Source: UBA2206 sp049303905
Lineage (GTDB): Bacteria > Patescibacteriota > Minisyncoccia > Moranbacterales > UBA2206
Length of the DNA stretch: 51,923 nucleotides
Reading direction: 5' to 3'
Assembly: GCA_049303905.1 (NCBI GenBank)
Contig: JBAQNP010000004.1
Coordinates: 1-51,923, forward strand
The notes beneath the pieces were generated by a model. The model did no database searches and was not told where the DNA came from. It worked only from the letters and a program-made list of their open reading frames with translations. Below, piece after piece: positions 8,478 through 17,236 of the stretch (positions within the stretch are counted from its first letter, which is position 1; every line of letters starts with the position of its first letter). The translations under genes and the position numbers were made by a program.

Positions 8478-8912
8478 CTATATAATATTTTTCAAATCAC
8501 CATTTAAAATTATCGGCTGCATTGCCACTATTTCATCTTTATATCCCATTTCTGGAATCGGATTTAATAAATATATTTTTTTATTAAGCACATGCGCAAA
8601 TCCCATTTCCAAAAAAGTATTTCCGCCGATATAATTCTCAACTTCTTTTTTATTATGATTAACAACTAAAATTGCATCGCTGTTTTTTATGATTTCATAA
8701 TATCTTTTTATCACATCATCTTTTATTTTTCTCACAAAACCATCGCCATTTTTCTCTTTTTCTTTTTTGAAATTTTCCAAAGTTAATTCCCCTCGCAAAA
8801 TTCTTTGAGATGTAAATGGAATTTCAGTTTCATGTCCCATAGCCATTAGTTTATCAGAAACTTCCTCGACTTCATAAGTGAAATCGATACTCGAGCAAAT
8901 TACAATTTTCAT
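8478..8912 (-). CDS. Nucleoside 2-deoxyribosyltransferase-like protein
   Basis: A 144-residue Rossmann-like protein. The block DAILVVNHNKKEVENYIGGN followed by TFLEMGFAHVLNKKIYLLN matches nucleoside 2-deoxyribosyltransferase-like folds, where the Asp and the Glu in the GGNT-x-E-x-GFA motif bind the nucleotide sugar and catalyse transfer. Members either exchange bases on deoxynucleosides or act as nucleotide N-glycosidases; the sequence does not say which. It lies four bases after the cytidylyltransferase-like gene, so the two are probably co-transcribed. Confidence 0.78.
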   Translation of the reverse strand: MKIVICSSIDFTYEVEEVSDKLMAMGHETEIPFTSQRILRGELTLENFKKEKEKNGDGFVRKIKDDVIKRYYEIIKNSDAILVVNHNKKEVENYIGGNTFLEMGFAHVLNKKIYLLNPIPEMGYKDEIVAMQPIILNGDLKNII

Positions 8913-8916
8913 AATT

Positions 8917-9342
8917 TTATTGTTTCATGTTACATGTTTTATGCTTCATGATTAAAGATGATTTATAAATTTCCGGTTTGAATGATTTGAGTCGAACTAT
9001 TTTTGCCTTCAAATTAAATTCTTTTAATTTATCTTTAAGTTTAACCAAATCAACTTTCTGATCATATCCGAGTGCAATTAAATCCGGTCGATATTTTTCA
9101 ATAATTTTATACTTATCCTTCAAATCTCCCAACACGACCTCATCCGCCAAACCACTTAATTTTATTCTTTCCAATCTTTCCTGCTCTTTGTTTCTTGTAT
9201 CTTGTTTCTTGATTATTGCTACCGTCCTGTCTCTTGCCACCACCACAACCAAATATTCCCCCAACTTCCTTGCTTGTCTTAAATAATTCTCATGTCCCTT
9301 ATGATACACATCAAACGTCCCAAACGCCATTACTTTTTTCAT
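8917..9342 (-). CDS. Cytidylyltransferase-like nucleotidyltransferase (FAD synthase-like)
   Basis: A 141-residue protein with the nucleotidyltransferase start MAFGTFDVYHKGHENYLRQA, containing the HxGH-type ATP/CTP site (HKGH). It ends in DLIALGYDQKVD, as in archaeal-type FAD synthases and glycerol-3-phosphate cytidylyltransferases. It would transfer a nucleotidyl group from ATP or CTP. The usual RTV-x-x-KGR loop is replaced by a KKQDTRNKEQER segment, whose DNA resembles the CAAGATACAAGAAAC-type repeats seen elsewhere. The last 11 residues come from a CATGTTACATGTTTTATG repeat. The ATGA overlap with the upstream gene indicates an operon. Confidence 0.85.
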   Translation of the reverse strand: MKKVMAFGTFDVYHKGHENYLRQARKLGEYLVVVVARDRTVAIIKKQDTRNKEQERLERIKLSGLADEVVLGDLKDKYKIIEKYRPDLIALGYDQKVDLVKLKDKLKEFNLKAKIVRLKSFKPEIYKSSLIMKHKTCNMKQ

Positions 9343-9707
9343 ATTCTTTTCAAAGCTTCAAAATTAATTTTTGGATTATTCTCATCAAAAATTTCAACTA
9401 CTCTATATTTCCCTTTCGTCCAAACTTCTCCTTTTTCCAAAAAATGTGTTACTTCCAAAATTTTTATACTAGCTATTGGCCTTGATAGTTCTTCCTTGCC
9501 ATTAGTTCTGCAAAGTGGAATTTGTCCATTTCCCCAAAACTCACTATCCGACAAATAGAAAAGTCTTTGTCCACTTTTCAAAAATTCATAAACTTTCCCC
9601 ACTTCCAAATTTTCCGGGATGCATTCTTCAATTTTTCTGTTTCCATTTTTGAACTCCGAAATATCGCGTAGCGCCAAATCCGGATTAAACTCAACTTTGA
9701 TTCCCAT
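9339..9707 (-). CDS. Hypothetical protein, conserved-looking
   Basis: A 122-residue soluble protein, apparently beta-rich, with no signal peptide. The middle holds GKVYEFLKSGQRLFYLSDSE and the sequence ends with EIFDENNPKINFEALKRI. The stop overlaps the next start as ATGA. Gene order (this protein, nucleotidyltransferase, deoxyribosyltransferase-like) suggests a nucleotide-related operon, but its own function is not recognisable. Confidence 0.65.
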   Translation of the reverse strand: MGIKVEFNPDLALRDISEFKNGNRKIEECIPENLEVGKVYEFLKSGQRLFYLSDSEFWGNGQIPLCRTNGKEELSRPIASIKILEVTHFLEKGEVWTKGKYRVVEIFDENNPKINFEALKRI

Positions 9708-9789
9708 AATTAATCAAGTATTAATTTTATTATTTTAAATCTTATTTTAATTCAGCCTTGCGAAACGTGCCACTATAAATTCGAATGAG

Positions 9790-9925
9790 TCGGCGTTAAA
9801 AAATTTATCCTGTTTGAGCGTAGCGAGTTATAAATTTTAGCCGACGAACGAAGAATTTATTGGCGCGTGAGCTCGGCTGAGAGTTCTTTTTGTTACTTTT
9901 TCTTGCGGAAAGAAAAAGTAAGAAA
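9790..9925. repeat. Dispersed compound repeat, copy A (two hairpins)
   Basis: This fills most of the 220 bp gap after lysS. An imperfect hairpin, GTCGGC...TTTAT with ATAAATTTTAGCCGAC (9790-9846), is followed by GAGCTCGG and then a 12-bp hairpin, TTACTTTTTCTT/AAGAAAAAGTAA, near 9892-9920. The segments CGAGTTATAAATTTTAGC, GAGCTCGG and the Lys-codon-like hairpin recur in the same order at 51800-51923 on the other strand. Confidence 0.6.
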
Positions 9926-9928
9926 AAT

Positions 9929-11374
9929 TTATTTCTCTTTCATCCCCGGAAAAATTACCGTTTCACGAACTGATCGATTCATAATAAAGGCAAAAAATCT
10001 TTCGCCCATTCCAAAACCAAAAGCTGGTGGCATGCCATATTCTAGCGCTTCAACAAAATCCTCATCCATCATTTGTGCTTCGGCGTCTCCAGCTTCACGC
10101 ATTTTCATTTGTTCCAAAAATCTATTTTTTTGATCAATCGGGTCATTAAGTTCAGAAAAACCATTTCCCAATTCTGACCTTCCAGCAATCGGTTGGACAC
10201 GCAAAGTTTTTTTCGGATTTTTTGGATCAATTTTAGCCAGCGGAGAAACTTCCAATGGATGTCCCACCAGAAAACAAGGTTGAATTAATTTTTGTCGAAT
10301 GGTTTTTTTGTAGATTGTATCAATCATCTTTCCCTTGCCATATTCTTTTTCATATTTTATTCCTAATTCGTCAGCTTTCTTTTTGAGCTCTTCAATCGAA
10401 ACCTCTCCCGACAAATCAAGACTCGTTGCTTTTTTGAATTCTTCAAAATAGTCTACTCGAGGAAAATCAATATTCCAGTTTATTTTTTCACCCTCATAGT
10501 CTGTCTCATATCCACCCGTCACATCGAACACTATTTTTTTATACATCGCTTCAATAAATTTCATTCCCTTTTCCAAGTCCCAATAACTGGCATAAAACTC
10601 AGTGTTATCAAATTCTTGCAAATGTTCGCGATCAATTCCTTCGTTTCTAAACACTCGGCCAATTTCGAAAACTTTTTCATATCCGCCCACCAAAAGTCTT
10701 TTTAGTGGAAGCTCCAAGGAAATTCGCATAAAGAAGTCTTGATCTAGCGCATTGTGATGTGTCACAAACGGCTCAGCATCTGCGCCCCCCGGAGTATGTT
10801 CCAAAACCGGCGTTTGGACTTCCAAAAATTCATCCTTGACCAAAAAATTTCGCACTGTCTGCCAAAAAACATTTTTCTTTTTGAAAAGTTCGCGTGTCTG
10901 CGGGTTCATCATTAAATCCAAATAACGCCTTCTCAGAAGCTCCTCTTCGTCTTTCAAGCCAAAATATTCAGTTGGAATCGGACGAATGTTTTTAGAAAGC
11001 ATCTTCCATTCTCGCACCTCCAAAGATTTTTCATCTTGTTTGGTTTTGAAAAGAACCCCTCGCGCTTGGACAAAATCTCCCGTCTCAACGTTTTTGGCAA
11101 AAAGTTTATATAGCTCATCTCCCACATTTTTTTTGTTCAAAAACAACTGAATTTTTCCGCTTCCATCTTCAATATGCGCAAAAACCACATTGCCCATCGG
11201 ACGATTGGATTTTACTCTTCCGACGAGCGTTATTTCTTCTGTTATTTCATCAAACCTTTCCAGCGCCTCCGCATTCTTCATTGTTCTCTCGCACATTTCC
11301 GGATATGCCTCCATCCCAGAATTTTTTATATTCTCCAGTTTTTCCAACTTTGTTTTTTGAATGTCTTCTCGCAT
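9929..11374 (-). CDS. lysS: Lysyl-tRNA synthetase, class II
   Basis: This enzyme charges tRNA-Lys with lysine. The N-terminal OB-fold anticodon-binding domain spans about residues 40-145 (ITLVGRVKSNRPMGNVVFAH). The catalytic domain has motif 2, FEIGRVFRNEGIDREHLQEF. Motif 3 is unusual near the end: the family GLGMGIDRL/LP region reads FGFGMGERFFAFIMNRSVRE, as in some CPR enzymes. At 481 residues the length is standard. No partner gene is adjacent: downstream are only repeats, and upstream is an orphan. Confidence 0.95.
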   Translation of the reverse strand: MREDIQKTKLEKLENIKNSGMEAYPEMCERTMKNAEALERFDEITEEITLVGRVKSNRPMGNVVFAHIEDGSGKIQLFLNKKNVGDELYKLFAKNVETGDFVQARGVLFKTKQDEKSLEVREWKMLSKNIRPIPTEYFGLKDEEELLRRRYLDLMMNPQTRELFKKKNVFWQTVRNFLVKDEFLEVQTPVLEHTPGGADAEPFVTHHNALDQDFFMRISLELPLKRLLVGGYEKVFEIGRVFRNEGIDREHLQEFDNTEFYASYWDLEKGMKFIEAMYKKIVFDVTGGYETDYEGEKINWNIDFPRVDYFEEFKKATSLDLSGEVSIEELKKKADELGIKYEKEYGKGKMIDTIYKKTIRQKLIQPCFLVGHPLEVSPLAKIDPKNPKKTLRVQPIAGRSELGNGFSELNDPIDQKNRFLEQMKMREAGDAEAQMMDEDFVEALEYGMPPAFGFGMGERFFAFIMNRSVRETVIFPGMKEK

Positions 11375-11387
11375 AAATTATTTTAAA

Positions 11388-11843
11388 TTATTTTTTAAGC
11401 TTTTTTAATTCTTCGATTTTTTTAATAATCTCGTCATAGCCATCTCTATCTTCATCCCTTTCTATTAAATCTAGAGCATCCTCAGGAGAAACTTTTTTCT
11501 TACCAACATACCATTCGAAATCACTTCCAAAATAAACTTCCACTCTCTCGGCAGTGTCAGTATCGCGACGATACTGGCCAGGCAATGGATAAAAAGCAGG
11601 ACCCCATAAGATCATAACTTCTTCTTTGTTTTCTCTAGTCTTTTCATCTTTTCTTTCTTCTACTACGGGCTGGCCTGTTTTTTTCTTTTTTAAATATACT
11701 TTCATCACATCTTGAGGTATAGCACTTTCTCTCCTTTTTTTCTCTCTTTGCTCTCTTTCAAAATCTGGAAAAAAAGTTCCTTGCACATATTTTGGCAGTG
11801 TCGTTGCTTTTTTTGGAATTTTTATCTCTTCCATACTACTCAT
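11388..11843 (-). CDS. Hypothetical charged protein
   Basis: The open frame extends to 11915, but the first 24 codons overlap a TATATAATAA promoter-like run, so a start at 11843 (MSSMEEIK) or 11834 is more likely. The protein is Lys/Glu-rich, with KKRRES and KKKKTG stretches, a central WGPAFYPLPGQYRRDTDTAE segment and a helical C-terminus ending in EIIKKIEELKKLKK. No membrane segment, metal motif or known domain is recognised. It lies just upstream of lysS. Confidence 0.55.
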   Translation of the reverse strand: MSSMEEIKIPKKATTLPKYVQGTFFPDFEREQREKKRRESAIPQDVMKVYLKKKKTGQPVVEERKDEKTRENKEEVMILWGPAFYPLPGQYRRDTDTAERVEVYFGSDFEWYVGKKKVSPEDALDLIERDEDRDGYDEIIKKIEELKKLKK

Positions 11844-11971
11844 ATGTTTTTTTGAAGAAATTATTATATACCCCCATTCTATCCTATTTTTCCCAATTCT
11901 GCAACAAAAAAGCAAGGATCAACTCCCCGCTTTTTATAAACCTTAAAGACTTTAAAACTTTACGAATTTTT

Positions 11972-12427
11972 CTATTTCACATCCAGAATCTCATATTTCA
12001 TTTTTCCTACGGGAGTATCAACTTCAACTTTGTCGCCTTTGATATGTCCCATAAAAGCCTTGCCCATTGGTGATTCGTTGGAAATTTTCATTTCACTCGG
12101 ATTAGCTTCATTGGATCCCACAATTTGAAATTCCATTTCTGATCCATCAAATTTGACTTTGACTTTTGAACCCATTTGAACTCCGCCGGAAGTTTTGTCA
12201 TATTTCACCACTGTTGATTCCTTGAGCATAAATTCCAATTCAGCAATTCTAGCTTCATTTTCTGCTTGTTGTCTTTTCGCCTCGCTATATTCAGCATTTT
12301 CGCTCAAATCGCCTTGTTCCTTAGCTTCTTTGATTGCATTGGCAATCGATTGACGAATAGTCACTTTTCTATTTTCTAATTCGTCCTTGATTTTTTTGAG
12401 ACCCTCTTCGGTAATAAATTTTCCCAT
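11972..12427 (-). CDS. greA: Transcription elongation factor GreA
   Basis: GreA enters the secondary channel of RNA polymerase and triggers cleavage of backtracked RNA. The N-terminal coiled coil (residues 1-75) holds GDLSENAEYSEAKRQQ, whose acidic tip carries the catalytic Asp and Glu. The C-terminal FKBP-like domain ends in SPMGKAFMGHIKGDKVEV. At 151 residues it is slightly shorter than the E. coli protein. It has its own strong promoter and is not coupled to mrdA upstream. Confidence 0.96.
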   Translation of the reverse strand: MGKFITEEGLKKIKDELENRKVTIRQSIANAIKEAKEQGDLSENAEYSEAKRQQAENEARIAELEFMLKESTVVKYDKTSGGVQMGSKVKVKFDGSEMEFQIVGSNEANPSEMKISNESPMGKAFMGHIKGDKVEVDTPVGKMKYEILDVK

Positions 12428-12459
12428 ATTTTTTTAATTTTAGTTAAACAATAAGACAA

Positions 12460-12487
12460 ATTGTAGCAGAATGAGATATTATGTCAA
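12460..12487 (-). promoter_or_regulatory. Promoter of greA
   Basis: On the minus strand a -35 TTGACA (12482-12487) and a -10 TACAAT (12460-12465) are separated by 16 bp. The predicted start of transcription is about 25 nt before the greA ATG. Confidence 0.75.
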
Positions 12488-12499
12488 CCAAAAAATTTA

Positions 12500-14386
12500 C
12501 TATTGTTTTTTATTCTCAAAATACCAACTCAACACTTCCTTAGCTACAGGCACTGCACCACTACTACTTTCTCCGCCCCCTGGGACAATCACTGCCATGG
12601 CAATTTCTGGATTATCATATGGTGCAAAAGCCACAAACCAAGAATGCGTTTTGCCTTCCGTTCCAAACTGCGCCGTTCCAGTTTTTCCAGCCACTTCCAC
12701 TGGCAAATTTTTCAAACTTTGGGCTGTTCCATCGGTTATAGTCATTCGCATACCTTCTTGGATAATTTTCATCACGTCCGCGGATATAAAATTATCATTA
12801 ATTATTTTTGGATCAATTATCTCTTCCGTACCATCATTTTTTTTGATGCGATTCACAATGCGTGGAGAATAGAGTGTTCCGCCATTGGCAATTGAAGCGG
12901 TAAAATTAGCCAATTGGATTGGCGTTGCCGTCACAAAACCTTGTCCAATTGCTGCGTGATAACTGTCGCCAATATACCACTTTTCACCAATTTTTTTCAA
13001 TTTCCATTCTTCATCCGGAATGAAACCAGATGATTCTCCAGAAATATCAATACCAGTTGGACTTCCAAACCCAAACATATTTTCATATTTTTTCATACGA
13101 GACATCCCAAGTCCGGCGATATTGCCATATCCTCCACCAATCGTATAAAAAAATATGTCATTACTTTGGGCAATCGCAAGTCTCACATCGCTTGGTCCAT
13201 GTACCTTCCAGTCACCAAAACGAAAACTACCAATATGAAGTGCTCCGCCTAAACCATCAATGATTGTCTCAGGGGTAATGGTTTTTTCTGAAAGAGCGGC
13301 GGCGGCCACAGCCATTTTCAAAGTCGATCCTGGTGGATAAGTTCCTGAGATACATCGATTGAAAAGTGGTAAATCCGGATCACTAATTAAATTTTTATAT
13401 TCTTCATTAGAAATCCCCTTGGCGAAAAAATTATTGTCATAACTCGGCAGATTTACCATCGCCAACACCCCACCATTTCTTGGATCAATAGCCACAACCG
13501 CTCCAGTTTTTACCCCAGTTTTTTGCAAAACTTCATTCAAGCTATCAAAAATCTTTTTTTGCAATTCTCCATTAATATTAAGAACTAGATCACTACCAGA
13601 CTGTGGATTAATAACGCCTAAAGTTCTTTTAGTGTTTCCTAATGAATCCACTTCCAGTTGGGTCGCACCATAAATTCCTCGCAAATTTTTTTCGTAACTT
13701 TTTTCCAAGCCATTTTTTCCAATATAGTCCGTCATTAAATAATCTGGATTATCCTTGAGTTCTTCTCTGGTTATTTTTCCGTCATACCCAATAACCCCAG
13801 AAAAAATTTGCCCGCTATCATATGAACGAATGGCTGTTTTTTCTAATTTTATCCCCGGAAAATCATTCTCTCTTTCTGCTAAAATCAAGGCTTGATCACG
13901 TGCAATATTTTCTTTGAGCAGTACCGGATCTAGGGACTTGAAATCTTGACTAGCTAGCATAATTTCGATGTTGCCAGAATTCATATCTAAAATTTCGGAA
14001 AGCTTTTGTGCAATTTCTTTTTTTCGAGATTCCTCCTTTGGAAGATCGGCCGGAATCACAATCGCATCGATACTTGGCACATTGCCTGCCAATACATTGC
14101 CATGCTTATCATAAATTGTTCCTCTAGGTGCTTTTATGACCACTGACCGAATGCGATTACCCTTAGATATTTCGTTATAATATTTTCCTTGATACAAATT
14201 CAAATAGACTACTCGTCCTGCCAGCACAAAAATTACCAGCACCACAAACATCCACATCAAAAAAAGCCCTTGCCTTTCAAAAGGCGATTCAATTATCGCC
14301 TCTTCTTTTTGCGTCACGGTCATAATCGAATCTTCAATTTCCGCACCTTTCCCTATTCTTCTTTGATTGAAAAATTTTTGAAACAT
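12500..14386 (-). CDS. mrdA: Penicillin-binding protein 2 (elongasome transpeptidase)
   Basis: A class B PBP that cross-links peptidoglycan during lateral wall growth. One membrane segment lies at about residues 40-63, followed by a dimerisation domain starting RSVVIKAPRGTIYDKHG. The transpeptidase motifs are S354-TLK357 (PPGSTLKM), S408-N-D410 and K568-T-G570 (VAGKTGTAQF). At 628 residues it has normal length. It follows mreD with a 3 bp gap, so it belongs to the mreB-mreC-mreD shape block. The presence of the set implies a rod-shaped or elongating cell with real peptidoglycan. Confidence 0.95.
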   Translation of the reverse strand: MFQKFFNQRRIGKGAEIEDSIMTVTQKEEAIIESPFERQGLFLMWMFVVLVIFVLAGRVVYLNLYQGKYYNEISKGNRIRSVVIKAPRGTIYDKHGNVLAGNVPSIDAIVIPADLPKEESRKKEIAQKLSEILDMNSGNIEIMLASQDFKSLDPVLLKENIARDQALILAERENDFPGIKLEKTAIRSYDSGQIFSGVIGYDGKITREELKDNPDYLMTDYIGKNGLEKSYEKNLRGIYGATQLEVDSLGNTKRTLGVINPQSGSDLVLNINGELQKKIFDSLNEVLQKTGVKTGAVVAIDPRNGGVLAMVNLPSYDNNFFAKGISNEEYKNLISDPDLPLFNRCISGTYPPGSTLKMAVAAAALSEKTITPETIIDGLGGALHIGSFRFGDWKVHGPSDVRLAIAQSNDIFFYTIGGGYGNIAGLGMSRMKKYENMFGFGSPTGIDISGESSGFIPDEEWKLKKIGEKWYIGDSYHAAIGQGFVTATPIQLANFTASIANGGTLYSPRIVNRIKKNDGTEEIIDPKIINDNFISADVMKIIQEGMRMTITDGTAQSLKNLPVEVAGKTGTAQFGTEGKTHSWFVAFAPYDNPEIAMAVIVPGGGESSSGAVPVAKEVLSWYFENKKQ

Positions 14387-14389
14387 AAA

Positions 14390-14896
14390 TTATTTCATCC
14401 TTAATTTGCTCTCATTAATTCCAAAAACTCCCTTATATCTGGCGATTAAAAAATACATAAAAATTGCCACAGCTAGATTGCTGACTATTTTCATAAGAAG
14501 TAATTTCCAAGAAAAATTCACCATAAAATTTGTCAGAAAGTTTATCAAAATCCAATTCAGAATTGTTCCGCCTGTCACAAGCGTTAGAGCGATAAGAAAA
14601 GCGCCAGCTCTTTGTGCGATGAAAAATCTTTCTCTAAGAAAACTAGCCAAAAAAGAAATTATCACAAAAGAAATTGTATTAATCCCAATCTTTTGAGCTA
14701 TTACTAAATCTAAAAAAAATCCACCCAGGATAGCCCACAACCAAATATCTTCAAATTTTTTGCGAGACGACCATAGAATAATGAGCACCAACACTACATC
14801 TGGCACAATCTGCCCAGCAAAGAGTGCTGGAAAAAAAGAAATTTCCAGAATAACCGCTAAAAAAATAATTATCAATATTCTAATTTTTGATGCCAT
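14390..14896 (-). CDS. mreD: Rod shape-determining membrane protein MreD
   Basis: A 168-residue membrane protein with about five hydrophobic segments, the first at residues 5-25. MreD links MreC and PBP2 to the MreB filament. Sequence conservation in this family is low. The call rests on membrane topology, length and position between mreC and mrdA, plus the PDVVLVLIILWSSRK segment, which corresponds to the family's P-DL--l-l-y-a. A 117-bp repeat separates it from mreC. Confidence 0.85.
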   Translation of the reverse strand: MASKIRILIIIFLAVILEISFFPALFAGQIVPDVVLVLIILWSSRKKFEDIWLWAILGGFFLDLVIAQKIGINTISFVIISFLASFLRERFFIAQRAGAFLIALTLVTGGTILNWILINFLTNFMVNFSWKLLLMKIVSNLAVAIFMYFLIARYKGVFGINESKLRMK

Positions 14897-14922
14897 AGAG
14901 TTAAAAATAATTCATTCTATTT

Positions 14923-15039
14923 TGTCATTTCCGCGCAGGCGGAAATCCAGTCTCGAATCTATATTAAAATTCAAATACTTTTATATAATATTTTTTTATT
15001 TAGCCTCTACACTGGATTCCCGTTTTCACAGGAATGACA
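14923..15039. repeat. MITE-like repeat with 29-nt inverted ends
   Basis: The left end begins TGTCATTTCCGCGCAGGCGG and the right end finishes TTTTCACAGGAATGACA. The two 29-nt ends are imperfect inverted copies around a 59-bp AT-rich core. The left-end motif recurs alone at about 49560. It lies between mreC and mreD inside the operon. Confidence 0.7.
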
Positions 15040-15095
15040 ATAGCTTAATTTTTCGCCGAAGCGCGTTTAATATTTTTAAATGTATAAATCCTAAC

Positions 15096-15908
15096 CTACT
15101 TCTCCCCTTTTATCACAAAAACAACATTCAAATCGGAATATTTAATTTTAGGTCGAACCACAGCTTGCTGAAAAAGCTTGTCGGAAGTATTGGAAATTTG
15201 CTCTATCTTACCTATCAAAAGCCCTCTTGGCATCAAACCGCCAAGTCCTGAAGTTATGATATCATCCCCAACTTTTATTATATCCGTCTGCTCCACCATT
15301 CCAATCATCAGTCCCAAACCATATTCTCCTGTCAAAATTCCCTTGGCGGAAGTCTCCACATCAGAAACATTAATTGAAATAGAAGAATCTGACAAAAGAA
15401 GTATCTTAGAACTCTTATCATAAACCTCGCTTATTTTTCCCACTAAAATTCCGTTATATACAATTACGGGCATACCTTCTGCTATTCCATCCGAGCTTCC
15501 CTTATCTATCATTACCCAACTGCCCGAACCGCGCTGATCTTGGCCAATTATCAAACTACTTTCCAGTTCATATTTGTCCCGAGGGGAAAGTTCAAGCTGG
15601 CGCCTAAGTTCATCATTTTCTTTTTTTTGATCTTCAAGATTGGCGAGTCTGGCCAAAAGCTCATTGTTTTCTCGAATCAATTTTTCATTTTCTTTTTTAT
15701 AATCTCCGATAGAAAATAAAACACTAGAAAAATTATGCACGGCCTGACCAGCAAAATAGAAAGTTTTTTGAAATGGATAAGCTAGGGCGAAAAAAAATCC
15801 CCGCACTGGAGCAAAGAAGTTTTTTGGATTAACTAAAATTAGCGCCGAGCAAATTGCAATAGCTAAAATTAGTTTTATCAATTTTGGAGTTAAAAGTTTT
15901 TTTGGCAC
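15096..15908 (-). CDS. mreC: Rod shape-determining protein MreC
   Basis: A bitopic membrane protein of 270 residues: an N-terminal membrane segment at about 10-28, then a coiled coil (about 70-105, KKENEKLIRENNELLARL), then a beta domain with WVMIDKGSSDGIAEGMPVI and LLIGKIEQISNTSDKLFQQA. MreC forms extracytoplasmic assemblies that activate PBP2. The domain order and length fit the family. It lies between mreB and mreD in the minus-strand shape block. Confidence 0.93.
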   Translation of the reverse strand: MPKKLLTPKLIKLILAIAICSALILVNPKNFFAPVRGFFFALAYPFQKTFYFAGQAVHNFSSVLFSIGDYKKENEKLIRENNELLARLANLEDQKKENDELRRQLELSPRDKYELESSLIIGQDQRGSGSWVMIDKGSSDGIAEGMPVIVYNGILVGKISEVYDKSSKILLLSDSSISINVSDVETSAKGILTGEYGLGLMIGMVEQTDIIKVGDDIITSGLGGLMPRGLLIGKIEQISNTSDKLFQQAVVRPKIKYSDLNVVFVIKGEK

Positions 15909-15915
15909 AAAAATT

Positions 15916-15983
15916 AGAAAATAGTTTATTAGAAATTAGAAAGTAGCTCAGGAAATTAGAAATTAGAAATCTGACTATTTTCT
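15916..15983. repeat. AT-rich hairpin with TTAGAAA tandem units
   Basis: AGAAAATAGT (15916-15925) pairs with ACTATTTTCT (15974-15983) around a core of repeated GAAATTAGAAA units. It lies between mreB and mreC. On the minus strand no T-run directly follows the stem, so it is more likely a dispersed repeat than a terminator. Confidence 0.5.
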
Positions 15984-16044
15984 ATTATCTTATTTCTTGA
16001 ACTAATCTCAATTTTCTTTTTAACTTATTTCTTCAGATTATTTT

Positions 16045-17127
16045 TTATCTTAAAGATTTCTCGTGCTGATTTTCCACAAGCACTTCCCGCAAAGCTTCGA
16101 TGTCTTCCAAAACTATCCCTGTGCCTCGCACAACGGCCGTGAGTGGGTCTTCCATCATGCGCACCGGCATTTCTGTTTGATCAGCCACCAATTTGTCCAA
16201 GCCCCGAATAAGACTGCCTCCGCCAGCCAAGATAATTCCCCTTTGCATAATATCCGAAACAAGTTCCGGTGGAGTTTCTTCAATGGCAGTTTTGATATTA
16301 TTGATAATAATTCGAATAGATCTCGAAAGTGCTTCGCGCGCCTGCTCAGCTGTTATGATTATTTCTTTTGGTAGCCCTGTCACTAAATCCCGACCACGTA
16401 CTGCCATTTGCATTTTCTTTTCTTGTGGACAAGCACTGCCAATAGCAATTTTGACATCCTCAGCAGTTTTTTCTCCCACCAAAAGATTAAATTCATCGCG
16501 ACAATAACGCGTGATGTCTTCATTCATTTCATCTCCTGCAATGCGAAGATTACGAGACACCACAATTCCTCCCAGAGATATAACAGCAATGTCAGTTGTT
16601 CCGCCACCAATATCCACAATCATATTCCCAGCCGCTTCTTGTACTGGAAGACGCGCACCAATCGCTGCCGCCATCGGCTCATCAATCAAATAGGCTTCTT
16701 TCGCTCCAGCATTGATAGTTGCGTCAATTACCGCGCGTTTTTCCACTTCCGTCACATCCGACGGAATTCCAATGACCACTCGTGGTCCGGAAAAAAATGA
16801 GAATCCGCCTTTGTTAACTTTGTCGATAAAACATTTGAGCATTTGTTCCGTAATTTCAAAATCACTCACTACGCCATCCACCAAGGGGCGTGTTGCTACA
16901 ATGTGACTTGGGGTTTTTCCGACCATTCGTTTGGCTTCTCGTCCAATCGCCAAAACTTGACCGGTTTTTTTGTTAACCGCTACAACAGAAGGCTCATTAA
17001 TCACAATGCCTCGGCCTTTGACATAAACAAGCGTATTAGCTGTTCCAAGATCAATCCCAATATCCTTGGAAAATCCTCCAAAAAAATTACCAGTTATTTT
17101 TTGCAAAAAGCTTCTAAATTTAGCCAT
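16045..17127 (-). CDS. mreB: Rod shape-determining protein MreB
   Basis: An actin-like ATPase that forms membrane-associated filaments guiding the elongasome. The phosphate 1 motif is DIGLDLGTANTLVYVKGRGI near residues 22-41; phosphate 2 is IVDIGGGTTDIAVISLG, and the adenosine motif is IILAGGGSLIRGLD near residue 305. The N-terminal MAKFRSFLQKITGNFFGGF is amphipathic and probably membrane-binding. At 360 residues the length is typical. It is first in the shape block and has a consensus promoter. Confidence 0.97.
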   Translation of the reverse strand: MAKFRSFLQKITGNFFGGFSKDIGIDLGTANTLVYVKGRGIVINEPSVVAVNKKTGQVLAIGREAKRMVGKTPSHIVATRPLVDGVVSDFEITEQMLKCFIDKVNKGGFSFFSGPRVVIGIPSDVTEVEKRAVIDATINAGAKEAYLIDEPMAAAIGARLPVQEAAGNMIVDIGGGTTDIAVISLGGIVVSRNLRIAGDEMNEDITRYCRDEFNLLVGEKTAEDVKIAIGSACPQEKKMQMAVRGRDLVTGLPKEIIITAEQAREALSRSIRIIINNIKTAIEETPPELVSDIMQRGIILAGGGSLIRGLDKLVADQTEMPVRMMEDPLTAVVRGTGIVLEDIEALREVLVENQHEKSLR

Positions 17128-17204
17128 ATTTCAAAACTCCAACGTCTTTTGGTTGGGAAATTTTATAATTTAAAAAGATTTTTTTATGTTTATTTTACCC
17201 TTAT

Positions 17205-17233
17205 ATCTTACTTTATCCAAAAGCTATTGTCAA
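17205..17233 (-). promoter_or_regulatory. Promoter of the mreB operon
   Basis: On the minus strand TTGACA (17228-17233) and TAAGAT (17205-17210) are separated by 17 bp. It lies about 80 bp before the mreB ATG, overlapping the end of manA. Confidence 0.6.
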
Positions 17234-17236
17234 AAC

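Noticed and set aside
12471..12895. Two plus-strand frames of about 130 residues
   Set aside because: Both are antisense shadows of mrdA (PBP2).
14760..15251. 163-residue plus-strand frame across the mreC-mreD gap
   Set aside because: It runs through mreD and mreC antisense and the MITE-like repeat; no RBS or family match.
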